In this document: piece by piece, positions 1 to 5,263 of the stretch
Layout: each line of letters opens with the position of its first letter
Numbering within the stretch: position 1 is the stretch's first letter
Source of the DNA: Methylococcaceae bacterium
GTDB lineage: Bacteria; Pseudomonadota; Gammaproteobacteria; Methylococcales; Methylomonadaceae
DNA: 9,030 nt
Assembly: GCA_013140465.1 (NCBI GenBank)
Contig: JABFST010000406.1
Span: forward strand, 1 to 9,030
Reading direction: 5' to 3'
Made by a program: the position numbers and the translations under genes
Notes under the pieces: model-generated
What the model was told of the DNA's origin: nothing
Seen by the model: the letters and a program-made list of their open reading frames with translations, nothing else
Databases searched by the model: none

Positions 1-2
1 AT

Positions 3-94
3 TGTAAGGCCTGACCCCGTCTTTCTGACCCCGTCTTTCCTGTAAGGCCTGACCCCGTCTTTCCGTAAATTGTAAGGCCTGACCCCGTCTTTCC
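3..94. repeat. Short direct repeats, about 24 bp unit
   Basis: Three copies of a 23-24 base unit beginning TGTAAGGCCTGACCCCG and ending in TCTTTC(C) lie at 3-25, 41-64 and 71-94. A fourth, truncated copy at 26-40 lacks the first 9 bases. Copies are virtually identical but spacing is irregular (0, 0 and 6 bases), unlike a CRISPR array. The run lies immediately beyond the 3' end of the decayed REP-associated transposase at 101-296, so a link with that transposase is inferred. The array may continue left of the window. Confidence 0.8.
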
Positions 95-100
95 ATCGCG

Positions 101-296
101 TCATTCCCCCACAAGGCATAGGTCTATATTTTGGCATCCCCAGTTTGCCGGATACCAGCCACGTTCGACAAAGCGGTGAAAGCTGGAGTGTTCCCAATCC
201 GCGACATATCAGTCGCCTATTGCCTTTACGTTCTGCGAGATTGACCGTGAAAAACCATGTAGCCCCCAGAATGTAAATACCTCGGTAATCTGTCAT
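101..296 (-). pseudogene. REP-associated tyrosine transposase (RAYT, IS200/Y1-like) remnant
   Basis: Read on the minus strand from the ATG at 294-296, the first 30 codons give MTDYRGIYILGATWFFTVNL followed by AERKGNRRLI, which resembles the N-terminus of RAYT proteins (Y-R-R-x-Y-x-x-G-x-T-x-F-F-T-V). From about 196 down to the TGA at 101-103, a different frame reads WEHSSFHRFVERGWYPANWG, the typical C-terminus of the same family. Intact members are roughly 150 to 200 residues, so only the two ends survive. The HUH motif and catalytic tyrosine region are gone, and the halves are out of frame. This is an internally deleted, inactive gene. Its direct repeats downstream (3-94) and REP palindrome upstream (328-359) match the usual RAYT/REP arrangement. 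Family assignment rests on recognised sequence patterns, not a search. Confidence 0.8.
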
Positions 297-327
297 GTTT
301 ATGCCTCACCGTTGGCTACACGCGATT

Positions 328-359
328 GATGCGGTTCGCTACCGCTCACCACATCCTAC
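328..359 (-). repeat. REP-like palindrome with GTAG tetranucleotide
   Basis: On the minus strand a GTAG (359-356) is directly followed by an imperfect palindrome whose arms, GATGTGGT and ACCGCATC (355-348 and 335-328), pair with one mismatch. A GTAG/GGAG tetranucleotide 5' of an imperfect hairpin is the known mark of REP sequences recognised by RAYT transposases, and the RAYT remnant starts only 31 bases further on. It also lies just past the stop of the membrane-protein gene at 384, so it may help end that transcript. Confidence 0.65.
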
Positions 360-383
360 GCTAGTGTTTTGTCTTAGCGCACG

Positions 384-1187
384 TTAACGCGTTGACCCCT
401 TTGAATTTCCATTTTCAATTTTTTGCATCATTGATGGGGCAAATTGCTCGCTCATACCAGCAATAAATCCGATCAAAATAGTCCCTACCTCAACATTATT
501 AACCTTCGATAAAACTGGCAAAACTATACCAGATTGCACAAGCAATGCTCCCAATAATGCAGAAAGCATTCCCGCAATTATTCTATACATACTCTCTAAC
601 TGATGAGCTTCTTTTCCTGAAAGGCAGTCCAGCCCTTCTTTTCCCATTCTAAAAATAATTGACAAAAGCGCACCTAATGCACCCGCAATAACAGCCAAGG
701 AAAGAATGAAAACAGTTCTACCAATTATTCCAATAACACACTCCCTAAACACCCATGCAAAAATTCCAACGGCTAAAAATAAAATCACTGTTTTTCCTGC
801 TCTATCTAAATACCATTGCCTTGCAAGCTCTTTACCTCTTTCTTTTATATAGCTCTCGGCTTTTTCTAATATATTGCCCGCTCTTACATAGTCATGCCCA
901 AGACTTCTAGCCAGTGCTTCTCCTAGCAATCGTTTATAATTGAGCCTTGTTTTTTCATCAAAACAATTAGTTGGCTTGCACTCAAGTAAAGCTACTTTAT
1001 TTAAAATATCATTATGCTTTGTGTTGTTATCATGGCCTTTGTCATCATATTCTTTTGTTGTAACCCAGTCCAAATCAAAATCAGGGTCTAGAAATACAAT
1101 ATAGTTTTCCGTTTCAATAACAAGAACTTTTACATACATTGTCCCATGTAGTTTTTCCCATTTTTCCTTGTTGTAATCTATACTCAT
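384..1187 (-). CDS. Membrane protein of unknown function paired with a caspase-like protease
   Basis: 267 residues, function not recognised. There is no signal peptide. Residues 1 to about 130 are soluble, charged and partly helical (87-130, rich in K, R, E). Residues from about 133 to the end contain about four hydrophobic segments, near 133-149, 157-179, 202-224 and 235-249. The segments are glycine- and alanine-rich (AGALGALLSIIF, AGMLSALLGALL), and the last holds GFIAGMSEQFAP. I have the impression of similar 'GF-x-AG-x-SE' membrane domains in other uncharacterised bacterial proteins, but this is memory only. The ATG at 1187 is preceded by GGAA eight bases away and follows the protease stop by only 14 bases, so the two genes are very probably co-transcribed. 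The gene is clearly AT-richer than the core genes to the right, suggesting transfer. A role as membrane effector acted on by the protease is inference. Confidence 0.85.
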   Translation of the reverse strand: MSIDYNKEKWEKLHGTMYVKVLVIETENYIVFLDPDFDLDWVTTKEYDDKGHDNNTKHNDILNKVALLECKPTNCFDEKTRLNYKRLLGEALARSLGHDYVRAGNILEKAESYIKERGKELARQWYLDRAGKTVILFLAVGIFAWVFRECVIGIIGRTVFILSLAVIAGALGALLSIIFRMGKEGLDCLSGKEAHQLESMYRIIAGMLSALLGALLVQSGIVLPVLSKVNNVEVGTILIGFIAGMSEQFAPSMMQKIENGNSKGSTR

Positions 1188-1201
1188 TTTGAAGTTCCAT
1201 T

Positions 1202-1939
1202 TTACACAATAGCAAACGGAAAAAACTCCCTGCGACGACCTGCGTTAAAAACAGGGCTTTGAGGTGCATTCTTTATATATGTTTCAGCTTTTGCCTTCTC
1301 AAAAGCTTGGCTAATATTAACTATTCCGTATAGACTATTTCCAGTAGGAACAAACTTTCTTGGCACTTTTAATAAAGCTTGAGTAAAAACCCCGCCAGTG
1401 CCGTCATCACCGGCAGATTGGTTAATATCGCATGAGTATGCAACGATTCGCCCTTCTGATGAAGCCATAACTGCATCATCAAACACCCGTCGATAATCAA
1501 TCATTGACCTTGCAGAGTCCAGCGTTGCCATAGCCTCATGGCTAAGGGCTTCTTTTAGCTCCTTTTTAATCACAACCAAATTTCTGCAAACGTCTACAAT
1601 AACCAAATGGCGCTTATTTCGTGGGTTAATGTTATTTATCGATATAGTATCTTTATCGGTTAAATACATTACAGTTTCATCTAAAGATTGTCCGACCCTA
1701 TGCTCTCCATGACCAGAGCATGTTATAAATACATAATCTATATTATTAGCTAATGCTACATGAGATTTAACTAATTCCGGGCTTTGGTCTATCAAAGTTA
1801 CAATTTCGCTACTTTTCCAAGCCCCACCTTGATTTGAAAGCAAGAACCTCTTAATGTCGTTAACGTCAACTGTTACGCCGGGAAGTTTAGGGGTAACGCT
1901 TGGGGAACCAATCAAAATCGCTTTTCTTGTAATGCTCAT
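1202..1939 (-). CDS. Caspase-like (peptidase C14 family) cysteine protease
   Basis: 245 residues, essentially one caspase-fold domain with no added domain, signal peptide or membrane segment, so probably cytosolic. The beginning (KAILIGSPSV, then LPGVTVDVNDIKRFL) is the usual first strand and helix of prokaryotic caspase homologues. The catalytic pair is visible: H77 in FITCSGHGE and C118 in HLVIVDVCRN, each at the end of a hydrophobic strand. D116, two residues before the Cys, resembles the metacaspase D-x-C arrangement and suggests cleavage after Arg/Lys rather than Asp. The C-terminal third (IVAYSCDINQSAGDDGTGGVFTQALL split across 166-191) fits the small-subunit region. The start is ATG at 1939 with GAGG at 1950-1947. 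It is the first gene of a two-gene unit with the membrane protein 14 bases downstream. The AT-rich sequence differs from that of the core genes. No promoter could be identified confidently upstream. Confidence 0.88.
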   Translation of the reverse strand: MSITRKAILIGSPSVTPKLPGVTVDVNDIKRFLLSNQGGAWKSSEIVTLIDQSPELVKSHVALANNIDYVFITCSGHGEHRVGQSLDETVMYLTDKDTISINNINPRNKRHLVIVDVCRNLVVIKKELKEALSHEAMATLDSARSMIDYRRVFDDAVMASSEGRIVAYSCDINQSAGDDGTGGVFTQALLKVPRKFVPTGNSLYGIVNISQAFEKAKAETYIKNAPQSPVFNAGRRREFFPFAIV

Positions 1940-1946
1940 ATATTTA

Positions 1947-1950
1947 CCTC
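1947..1950 (-). promoter_or_regulatory. Ribosome binding site of the caspase-like gene
   Basis: GAGG on the minus strand, 7 bases before the ATG at 1937-1939. It supports that start and initiation of the two-gene unit here. Confidence 0.6.
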
Positions 1951-1983
1951 GTTTGATAATAAGATGACCGCATATTTATTTTT

Positions 1984-2062
1984 CTCGTTCCCAAGCTCTG
2001 CTAGATATATTCACTACGCCAAGCGGAGCTTGGGCATAGGCAAACTGGAGTTTGGGAACGAG
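1984..2062. repeat. Inverted-repeat element between nrdJb and the caspase gene
   Basis: The arms CTCGTTCCCAAGCTC (1984-1998) and GAGTTTGGGAACGAG (2048-2062) are inverted with one mismatch. A nested pair, AAGCTCTGC (1993-2001) and GCGGAGCTT (2023-2031), gives an alternative inner hairpin. The same CGTTCCCAAGCTCTGC motif recurs at the left end of the element at 2857, so this is one copy of a dispersed family. It lies 22 bases past the nrdJb stop and could fold as a terminator-like hairpin there. Confidence 0.75.
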
Positions 2063-2084
2063 ATGAACTGCACCCAACCCCCCG

Positions 2085-2783
2085 TCACCCACACTTACTA
2101 TCCCCACAATTCAAACACGTCATACAGCCATCCATCAACACCACGGCTTTGGTTTGGCATTTGGCGCATAACAGGGCTTTGGCGGGAAAGTTGCCGGATT
2201 CGTCCAGGGTCGAGGTGTCGCTGTGGATGGCTTCAAACTCTTTGCGTTTGGCTTCCAGAAATTGTTTTTGGTGGTTGTCTAGGTCGTGGGTTTGCAACAT
2301 GCCGATTTTTTTCAGGTGTTGTTCGATGGTGCAGCCAATTTCGGCAACTAAGGACGGCATGAACACGCCGCCTTTTTTAAAATAACCGCCTTTGGGGTCG
2401 AATACCGATTTAAGTTCGTCCACCAAAAAACACGCGTCGCCGCCTTTACGGAACACTGCCGAGATAACCCGCGTGAGTGCCAACACCCATTGGAAATGTT
2501 CCATGTTTTTGGAGTTGATGAACACTTCGTAGGGGCGGCGTTCTTCGTATTCGGTGTCCATGTTCAAAATCATGTCATTGATGGTGATGTACAAGGCATG
2601 TTCGGATTGTGGGGTTTTGATTTTATAGGTGGAGCCAAATAGCACTTCGGGTCGGGTGACGTTTTCGTGCATACTTTCCAAGTCGATTTTTTTGGCTTCG
2701 GCTTGGGCTTGTTCGGCGGCGGCTATGTCTTCGTTGCTGATGACTTTGTAGCTGATGATTTTTTTGGTGATGCTGTGTGCCAT
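2085..2783 (-). CDS. nrdJb: Class II (adenosylcobalamin-dependent) ribonucleotide reductase small component NrdJb
   Basis: 232 residues from the ATG at 2783. NrdJb is the separate C-terminal component of split class II ribonucleotide reductases, which make deoxyribonucleotides using vitamin B12. It works with NrdJa, which carries the catalytic barrel. Recognisable parts are the TSCPD-type core (EVFINSKNMEHFQWVLALTR, then ISAVFRKGGD, KSVFDPKGGYFKKGG and FMPSLVAEIG). The C-terminal Cys-rich tail has C206, C209, C220, C223, C226 and C231 (CAKC, CMTCLNCGDSKCG), the region that binds metal or re-reduces the active site in class II enzymes. The frame stays open to 2888, but that extension runs into repeat DNA and lacks family sequence. 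AGGA at 2793-2796 supports 2783. NrdJa would normally lie directly upstream, but here that space holds repeat elements. Confidence 0.88.
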   Translation of the reverse strand: MAHSITKKIISYKVISNEDIAAAEQAQAEAKKIDLESMHENVTRPEVLFGSTYKIKTPQSEHALYITINDMILNMDTEYEERRPYEVFINSKNMEHFQWVLALTRVISAVFRKGGDACFLVDELKSVFDPKGGYFKKGGVFMPSLVAEIGCTIEQHLKKIGMLQTHDLDNHQKQFLEAKRKEFEAIHSDTSTLDESGNFPAKALLCAKCQTKAVVLMDGCMTCLNCGDSKCG

Positions 2784-2791
2784 TGGGGGTG

Positions 2792-2796
2792 TTCCT
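2792..2796 (-). promoter_or_regulatory. Ribosome binding site deciding the nrdJb start
   Basis: AGGAA on the minus strand, 8 bases before the ATG at 2781-2783. It favours the MAHSITKKII start over the longer open frame beginning at 2888, which would start inside a repeat. Confidence 0.6.
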
Positions 2797-2856
2797 AATA
2801 AGTGTACATAAAGGCGATTAAGTTGATGGCCTTGGTCATAGGTATTGGGGGGGTCT

Positions 2857-3092
2857 CGTTCCCAAGCTCTGCTCTCTTCGTTATACACAAGTATTTTATC
2901 GTTCCAACGCTCTGCGTGGGAATGCCTCCGTAGATGCTCCAGCGTCTTCTTGGGCTTTTGACCCGCAACGCTGGAGCGTTGCCAGATGAATTCCCACGCG
3001 GAGCGTGGGAACTATAACATTCCGGCGAACCCTGACGGAATGACGGGCTTTGAGACACTTGTGTATAACGATGAGAGCAAGGATTGGGAACG
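2857..3092. mobile_element. MITE-like element with 35 bp terminal inverted repeats
   Basis: The left end (2857-2891, starting CGTTCCCAAG and ending ATACACAAG) and right end (3058-3092) are inverted copies with 31 of 35 positions matching. The 236 base interior holds no convincing gene. It contains a second inverted pair at 2901-2923 and 2990-3012 (21 of 23 matching, core GCGTGGGAAT) and a third at 2936-2945 and 2968-2977 (GCTCCAGCGT, perfect). It could therefore fold into one long, stepped stem. The nesting resembles non-autonomous palindromic elements. No clear target-site duplication was seen. It occupies the place upstream of nrdJb where nrdJa would be expected. Confidence 0.75.
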
Positions 3093-3104
3093 ATAATTGA
3101 GACT

Positions 3105-3206
3105 GTAGAGACGCGATTTATCGCGTCTCCAATAGCACCCCACTGCTGACGGAAACGCAAATATGACAGACGCGATAAATCCAGACGCGATAAATCGCGT
3201 CTCTAC
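3105..3206. repeat. Inverted pair of AGACGCGAT palindromes
   Basis: A 24 base sequence at 3105-3128 (GTAGAGACGCGATTTATCGC plus GTCT) is repeated exactly in inverse orientation at 3183-3206. Each copy is itself a palindrome (GACGCGAT/ATCGCGTC arms), so either local hairpins or one large cruciform can form. A tandem half-copy CAGACGCGATAAAT lies at 3167-3180, next to the same sequence at 3182-3195. No gene is seen here. This is a dispersed non-coding repeat, abutting the element that ends at 3092. Confidence 0.8.
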
Positions 3207-3210
3207 GGTG

Positions 3211-3304
3211 TTCTTTCCCAAGCCCATCGCTCATCGTTATACACAAGTATTTTATCGTTCCAACACTCCGCGTATGAACTATAACGCAACGCTCCAGCAT
3301 TGCG
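3211..3304. repeat. Partial, rearranged second copy of the 2857 element
   Basis: 31 bases at 3234-3264 (TCGTTATACACAAGTATTTT onward) are identical to 2878-2908 in the same orientation. The preceding TTTCCCAAGCCCATCGCTCA matches the left terminus more loosely. Further on, 3285-3304 is an inverted copy of the CCGCAACGCTGGAGCGTTGC block at 2963-2982 with one mismatch. The order and orientation differ from the first copy, so this looks like a broken or recombined copy. Confidence 0.7.
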
Positions 3305-3506
3305 GGGCACTAGTTGTAGTCAGTAACTTCGACCCAAGGAAGAATATAAAAAGTACCTGAAATAATTTTTAGTGTAAGTGCCGATAAATCCGCACCTACC
3401 GTCGTCCAGCTTATTTCAAGCCCGTCCCTACATTGCCGATACGGCAACGTCTAAAGCCGTTGCACTCCAGTTATAGGGATCGGCACAACCACCCAGGATT
3501 AACAAA
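3305..3506. other. Non-coding leader region of cysD with small hairpins
   Basis: About 200 bases without a credible gene. Two small inverted repeats are visible. GTGCCGAT/ATCCGCAC at 3378-3395 has one mismatch, and TTGCCG-ATA-CGGCAA at 3433-3447 is perfect. I could not recognise a known riboswitch or a convincing sigma-70 promoter. The cysD promoter presumably lies here. AGGA at 3495-3498, eight bases before the cysD ATG, is a good ribosome binding site. Confidence 0.5.
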
Positions 3507-4415
3507 ATGAACCCTCATAAACTCAACCATTTACGGCAATTAGAAGCCGAAAGCATTTATATCATGCGGGAAGTTGCTGCTGAGTTTGAACGTCCGGTCA
3601 TGCTCTATTCGGTCGGCAAAGACTCGGCGGTCATGTTGCAGTTGGCGCTGAAAGCCTTTTATCCCGCCAAGCCGCCCTTTCCCTTGCTGCATGTTGACAC
3701 GACTTGGAAGTTTCGGGAAATGATTGAATTTCGTGACAACTTAGTGCGCGAATTAGGGCTGAACTTGCTGGTCCACACTAACCAAGAAGGCGTGCGCCTA
3801 GGCGTAAACCCGTTTAGTTACGGCAGCAAACGGCATACGGAAATCATGAAAACCGATGCGCTCAAGCAAGCCTTGGATCAATATCGTTTTGATGCGGCGT
3901 TTGGTGGGGCGCGTCGGGATGAAGAAAAATCGCGGGCTAAAGAACGCATTTATTCGTTCCGCGACCAAAACCATCGTTGGGATCCCAAAAACCAACGCCC
4001 TGAATTATGGCAATTGTTCAACAGTAAAATCGACCACAACGAAAGCATACGCGTGTTTCCGCTCTCCAATTGGACGGAACTGGATATTTGGCAATACATT
4101 TATTTGGAAAAAATCCCTATCCCGTCCTTGTATTTTGCTAAGGAACGGCCCGTGGTCAATAAAGACGGGATGTTGATTATGGTCGATGATGACCGGATAC
4201 CGCTCACTGCAAACGATAAAGTGGAAATGAAAAAAGTCCGTTTTCGTACCTTGGGTTGCTATCCGCTGACCGCCGCTGTGGAATCAAATGCCACGACGCT
4301 GCCAGAGATTATTCAAGAAATGCTACTGACCACCACATCGGAACGCCAAGGCCGCTTGATAGACCATGACCAATCCGGTTCGATGGAACAAAAAAAACGC
4401 GAAGGGTATTTTTAA
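3507..4415 (+). CDS. cysD: Sulfate adenylyltransferase subunit 2 (ATP sulfurylase small subunit)
   Basis: 302 residues, the usual CysD length. CysD forms adenosine 5'-phosphosulfate from ATP and sulfate in the cytosol, with the GTPase subunit CysN, as the first step of sulfate assimilation. Visible features are the PP-loop SVGKDS (35-40), [13 protein letters not shown] (60-72), the [15 protein letters not shown] block (133-147) typical of the PAPS reductase/CysD fold, and [14 protein letters not shown] (185-198). The C-terminus [20 protein letters not shown] followed by GYF is the family's standard ending. ATG at 3507 has AGGA 8 bases upstream. cysN normally follows at once, but here no cysN is found. 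Instead there are hairpins and an inverted-repeat element, then genes on the opposite strand. The protein itself shows no damage, so a partner encoded elsewhere is likely. Confidence 0.97.
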   Translation: MNPHKLNHLRQLEAESIYIMREVAAEFERPVMLYSVGKDSAVMLQLALKAFYPAKPPFPLLHVDTTWKFREMIEFRDNLVRELGLNLLVHTNQEGVRLGVNPFSYGSKRHTEIMKTDALKQALDQYRFDAAFGGARRDEEKSRAKERIYSFRDQNHRWDPKNQRPELWQLFNSKIDHNESIRVFPLSNWTELDIWQYIYLEKIPIPSLYFAKERPVVNKDGMLIMVDDDRIPLTANDKVEMKKVRFRTLGCYPLTAAVESNATTLPEIIQEMLLTTTSERQGRLIDHDQSGSMEQKKREGYF

Positions 4416-4423
4416 GGCAGCAA

Positions 4424-4437
4424 GATAGCCCGCTATC
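4424..4437 (+). terminator. Small hairpin after cysD
   Basis: GATAGC-CC-GCTATC is a perfect 6 bp stem starting 8 bases after the cysD stop. It is followed by ATTTAGG, not a proper U-run, so termination activity is uncertain. Confidence 0.3.
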
Positions 4438-4474
4438 ATTTAGGACGGCCTTGCCAGACTGTGGGAGTATTCAT

Positions 4475-4500
4475 GTGGGAGAGGCTTTAGCCTCTCCCAC
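4475..4500. repeat. Perfect 26 bp palindrome (REP-like), possible terminator
   Basis: GTGGGAGAGGCT-TT-AGCCTCTCCCAC forms a 12 bp perfect GC-rich stem with a 2 base centre. It lies 60 bases past the cysD stop and is followed by AAAACTTT. The palindrome is of the dispersed REP type, and a partial GTGGGAG also occurs at 4461-4467. It could end cysD transcription, but the flanking U-run is poor in both directions. Confidence 0.65.
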
Positions 4501-4603
4501 AAAACTTTAAAATCAATGATTTAAATAATAAGTTTAGCTTTGAAACAGTGTTGTTCATATAGAGCACGCAAGAAGTACAGCGGCATTAAATCCCCTCACC
4601 CTA

Positions 4604-4839
4604 CCCTCTCCCTAAGGGCATAAGTATCTACACAATTCATTAGCCCGTCATTCCGGCATGGATGCCGGAATCCAGTGCCACGGACGGTTGCTTCGGTAAG
4701 CTGTAAGTGCTTGATTTAGCATTGCCCTCATAGTGAACATTCACATCCATGTAACTGGATACTGGCATCCATGCCAGTATGACGGTGCTTTTATAACTTG
4801 CTTAAACTTGTGTAGATACCTATGCCCTAAGGGAGAGGG
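4604..4839. mobile_element. MITE-like element with 32 bp terminal inverted repeats
   Basis: The ends 4604-4635 (CCCTCTCCCTAAGGGCATAA onward) and 4808-4839 are inverted copies with 30 of 32 positions matching. The 236 base element contains no gene and surrounds a second inverted pair (4647-4676 and 4754-4783). It sits where cysN would be expected after cysD and ends 18 bases from the hslR stop. Its total length equals that of the element at 2857-3092, though the end sequences are different. Confidence 0.78.
4647..4783. repeat. Inner inverted repeat within the 4604 element
   Basis: The 30 base arms 4647-4676 and 4754-4783 are inverted with 26 of 30 matching and share the core GGCATGGATGCC. Each arm is itself a hairpin (TTCCGGCAT/ATGCCGGAA in the left arm, ACTGGCAT/ATGCCAGT in the right). 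GTCATTCCGGCATGGATGCC is a widespread bacterial dispersed-repeat type. This looks like one repeat family inserted in, or forming the core of, another. Confidence 0.75.
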
Positions 4840-4857
4840 AGTTTATGGCTTCGGTCT

Positions 4858-5253
4858 CTATATATGCTTAAACCGATGGATAAGCCGACGTTCTTTTTTA
4901 TTAGGCTTGTGGTCTTGACCGCTAAAGTCAAAAAGTTCGCGCTGTTCTTTCAGCAAGGCTTGTTGCTGTTGGCGTTTGGCTAGGCTTTCTGGGCTTTCTT
5001 GATAGAGCAGGGCCGCTTCTGAGGCACTGCGCCGTTGTTTGGCTAGGCTGACGAGGGTGATGTCCCAATGCAAGCCGTCTTTGTTGATATGGAGTTCTGC
5101 GCCGACCCTGACTTCTTTGCCGGGCTTGGTGCGTTGTTTGTTGAGCTGCACTTTGCCGCCAGACACCGCTTCGGCGGCGAGCTGGCGGGTTTTGTAAAAG
5201 CGTGCCGCCCATAACCATTTGTCCAGACGGATGGATTCCAGTTCAGGCTGCAC
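4858..5253 (-). CDS. hslR: Ribosome-associated heat shock protein Hsp15 (S4 domain)
   Basis: 131 residues (E. coli Hsp15 has 133). Hsp15 binds free 50S subunits that still carry a nascent chain on peptidyl-tRNA, and helps recycle them after heat stress. The S4 RNA-binding domain covers about residues 7-70 (ESIRLDKWLWAARFYKTRQL, then GGKVQLNKQRTKPGKEV). The conserved QRRSASEAALLY follows at about 93-104, and the basic tail PNKKERRLIHRFKH is the family's normal C-terminus. The start is GTG at 5253. A TGA in the same frame at 5262-5260 rules out anything longer, and the nearby ATG at 5260 is in another frame. The gap from the ispH stop is 10 bases without a clear ribosome binding site, so translation may be coupled. 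It is the last gene of the trhP-rraA-ispH-hslR cluster. Confidence 0.94.
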   Translation of the reverse strand: MQPELESIRLDKWLWAARFYKTRQLAAEAVSGGKVQLNKQRTKPGKEVRVGAELHINKDGLHWDITLVSLAKQRRSASEAALLYQESPESLAKRQQQQALLKEQRELFDFSGQDHKPNKKERRLIHRFKHI

Positions 5254-5263
5254 GCGGCATCAC

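Noticed and set aside
3..94. Possible CRISPR array
   Set aside because: Units are nearly contiguous with no 25-40 base unique spacers, and a RAYT remnant adjoins them.
384..1187. Bacterial gasdermin partner of the caspase-like protease
   Set aside because: The protein has multiple hydrophobic helices at the C-terminus and no features of the gasdermin fold that I can see.
1964..2385. Plus-strand open frames opposite nrdJb
   Set aside because: They run antisense to a well-supported gene or through the inverted repeat, and show no family sequence.
2784..2888. Longer N-terminus of nrdJb from an ATG at 2888
   Set aside because: The 35 extra residues are translated from repeat and leader DNA, and a ribosome binding site supports 2783.
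2795..3360. Several open frames of 60-121 codons on both strands
   Set aside because: All lie inside palindromic repeats. Their codons reflect the repeat sequence and no protein family is recognisable.
3305..3506. Riboswitch or sulfur-responsive leader upstream of cysD
   Set aside because: Only short hairpins are seen, with no recognisable SAM-riboswitch core.
4733..4918. 61-codon plus-strand open frame
   Set aside because: It lies within the inverted-repeat element and runs into the 3' end of hslR on the other strand.
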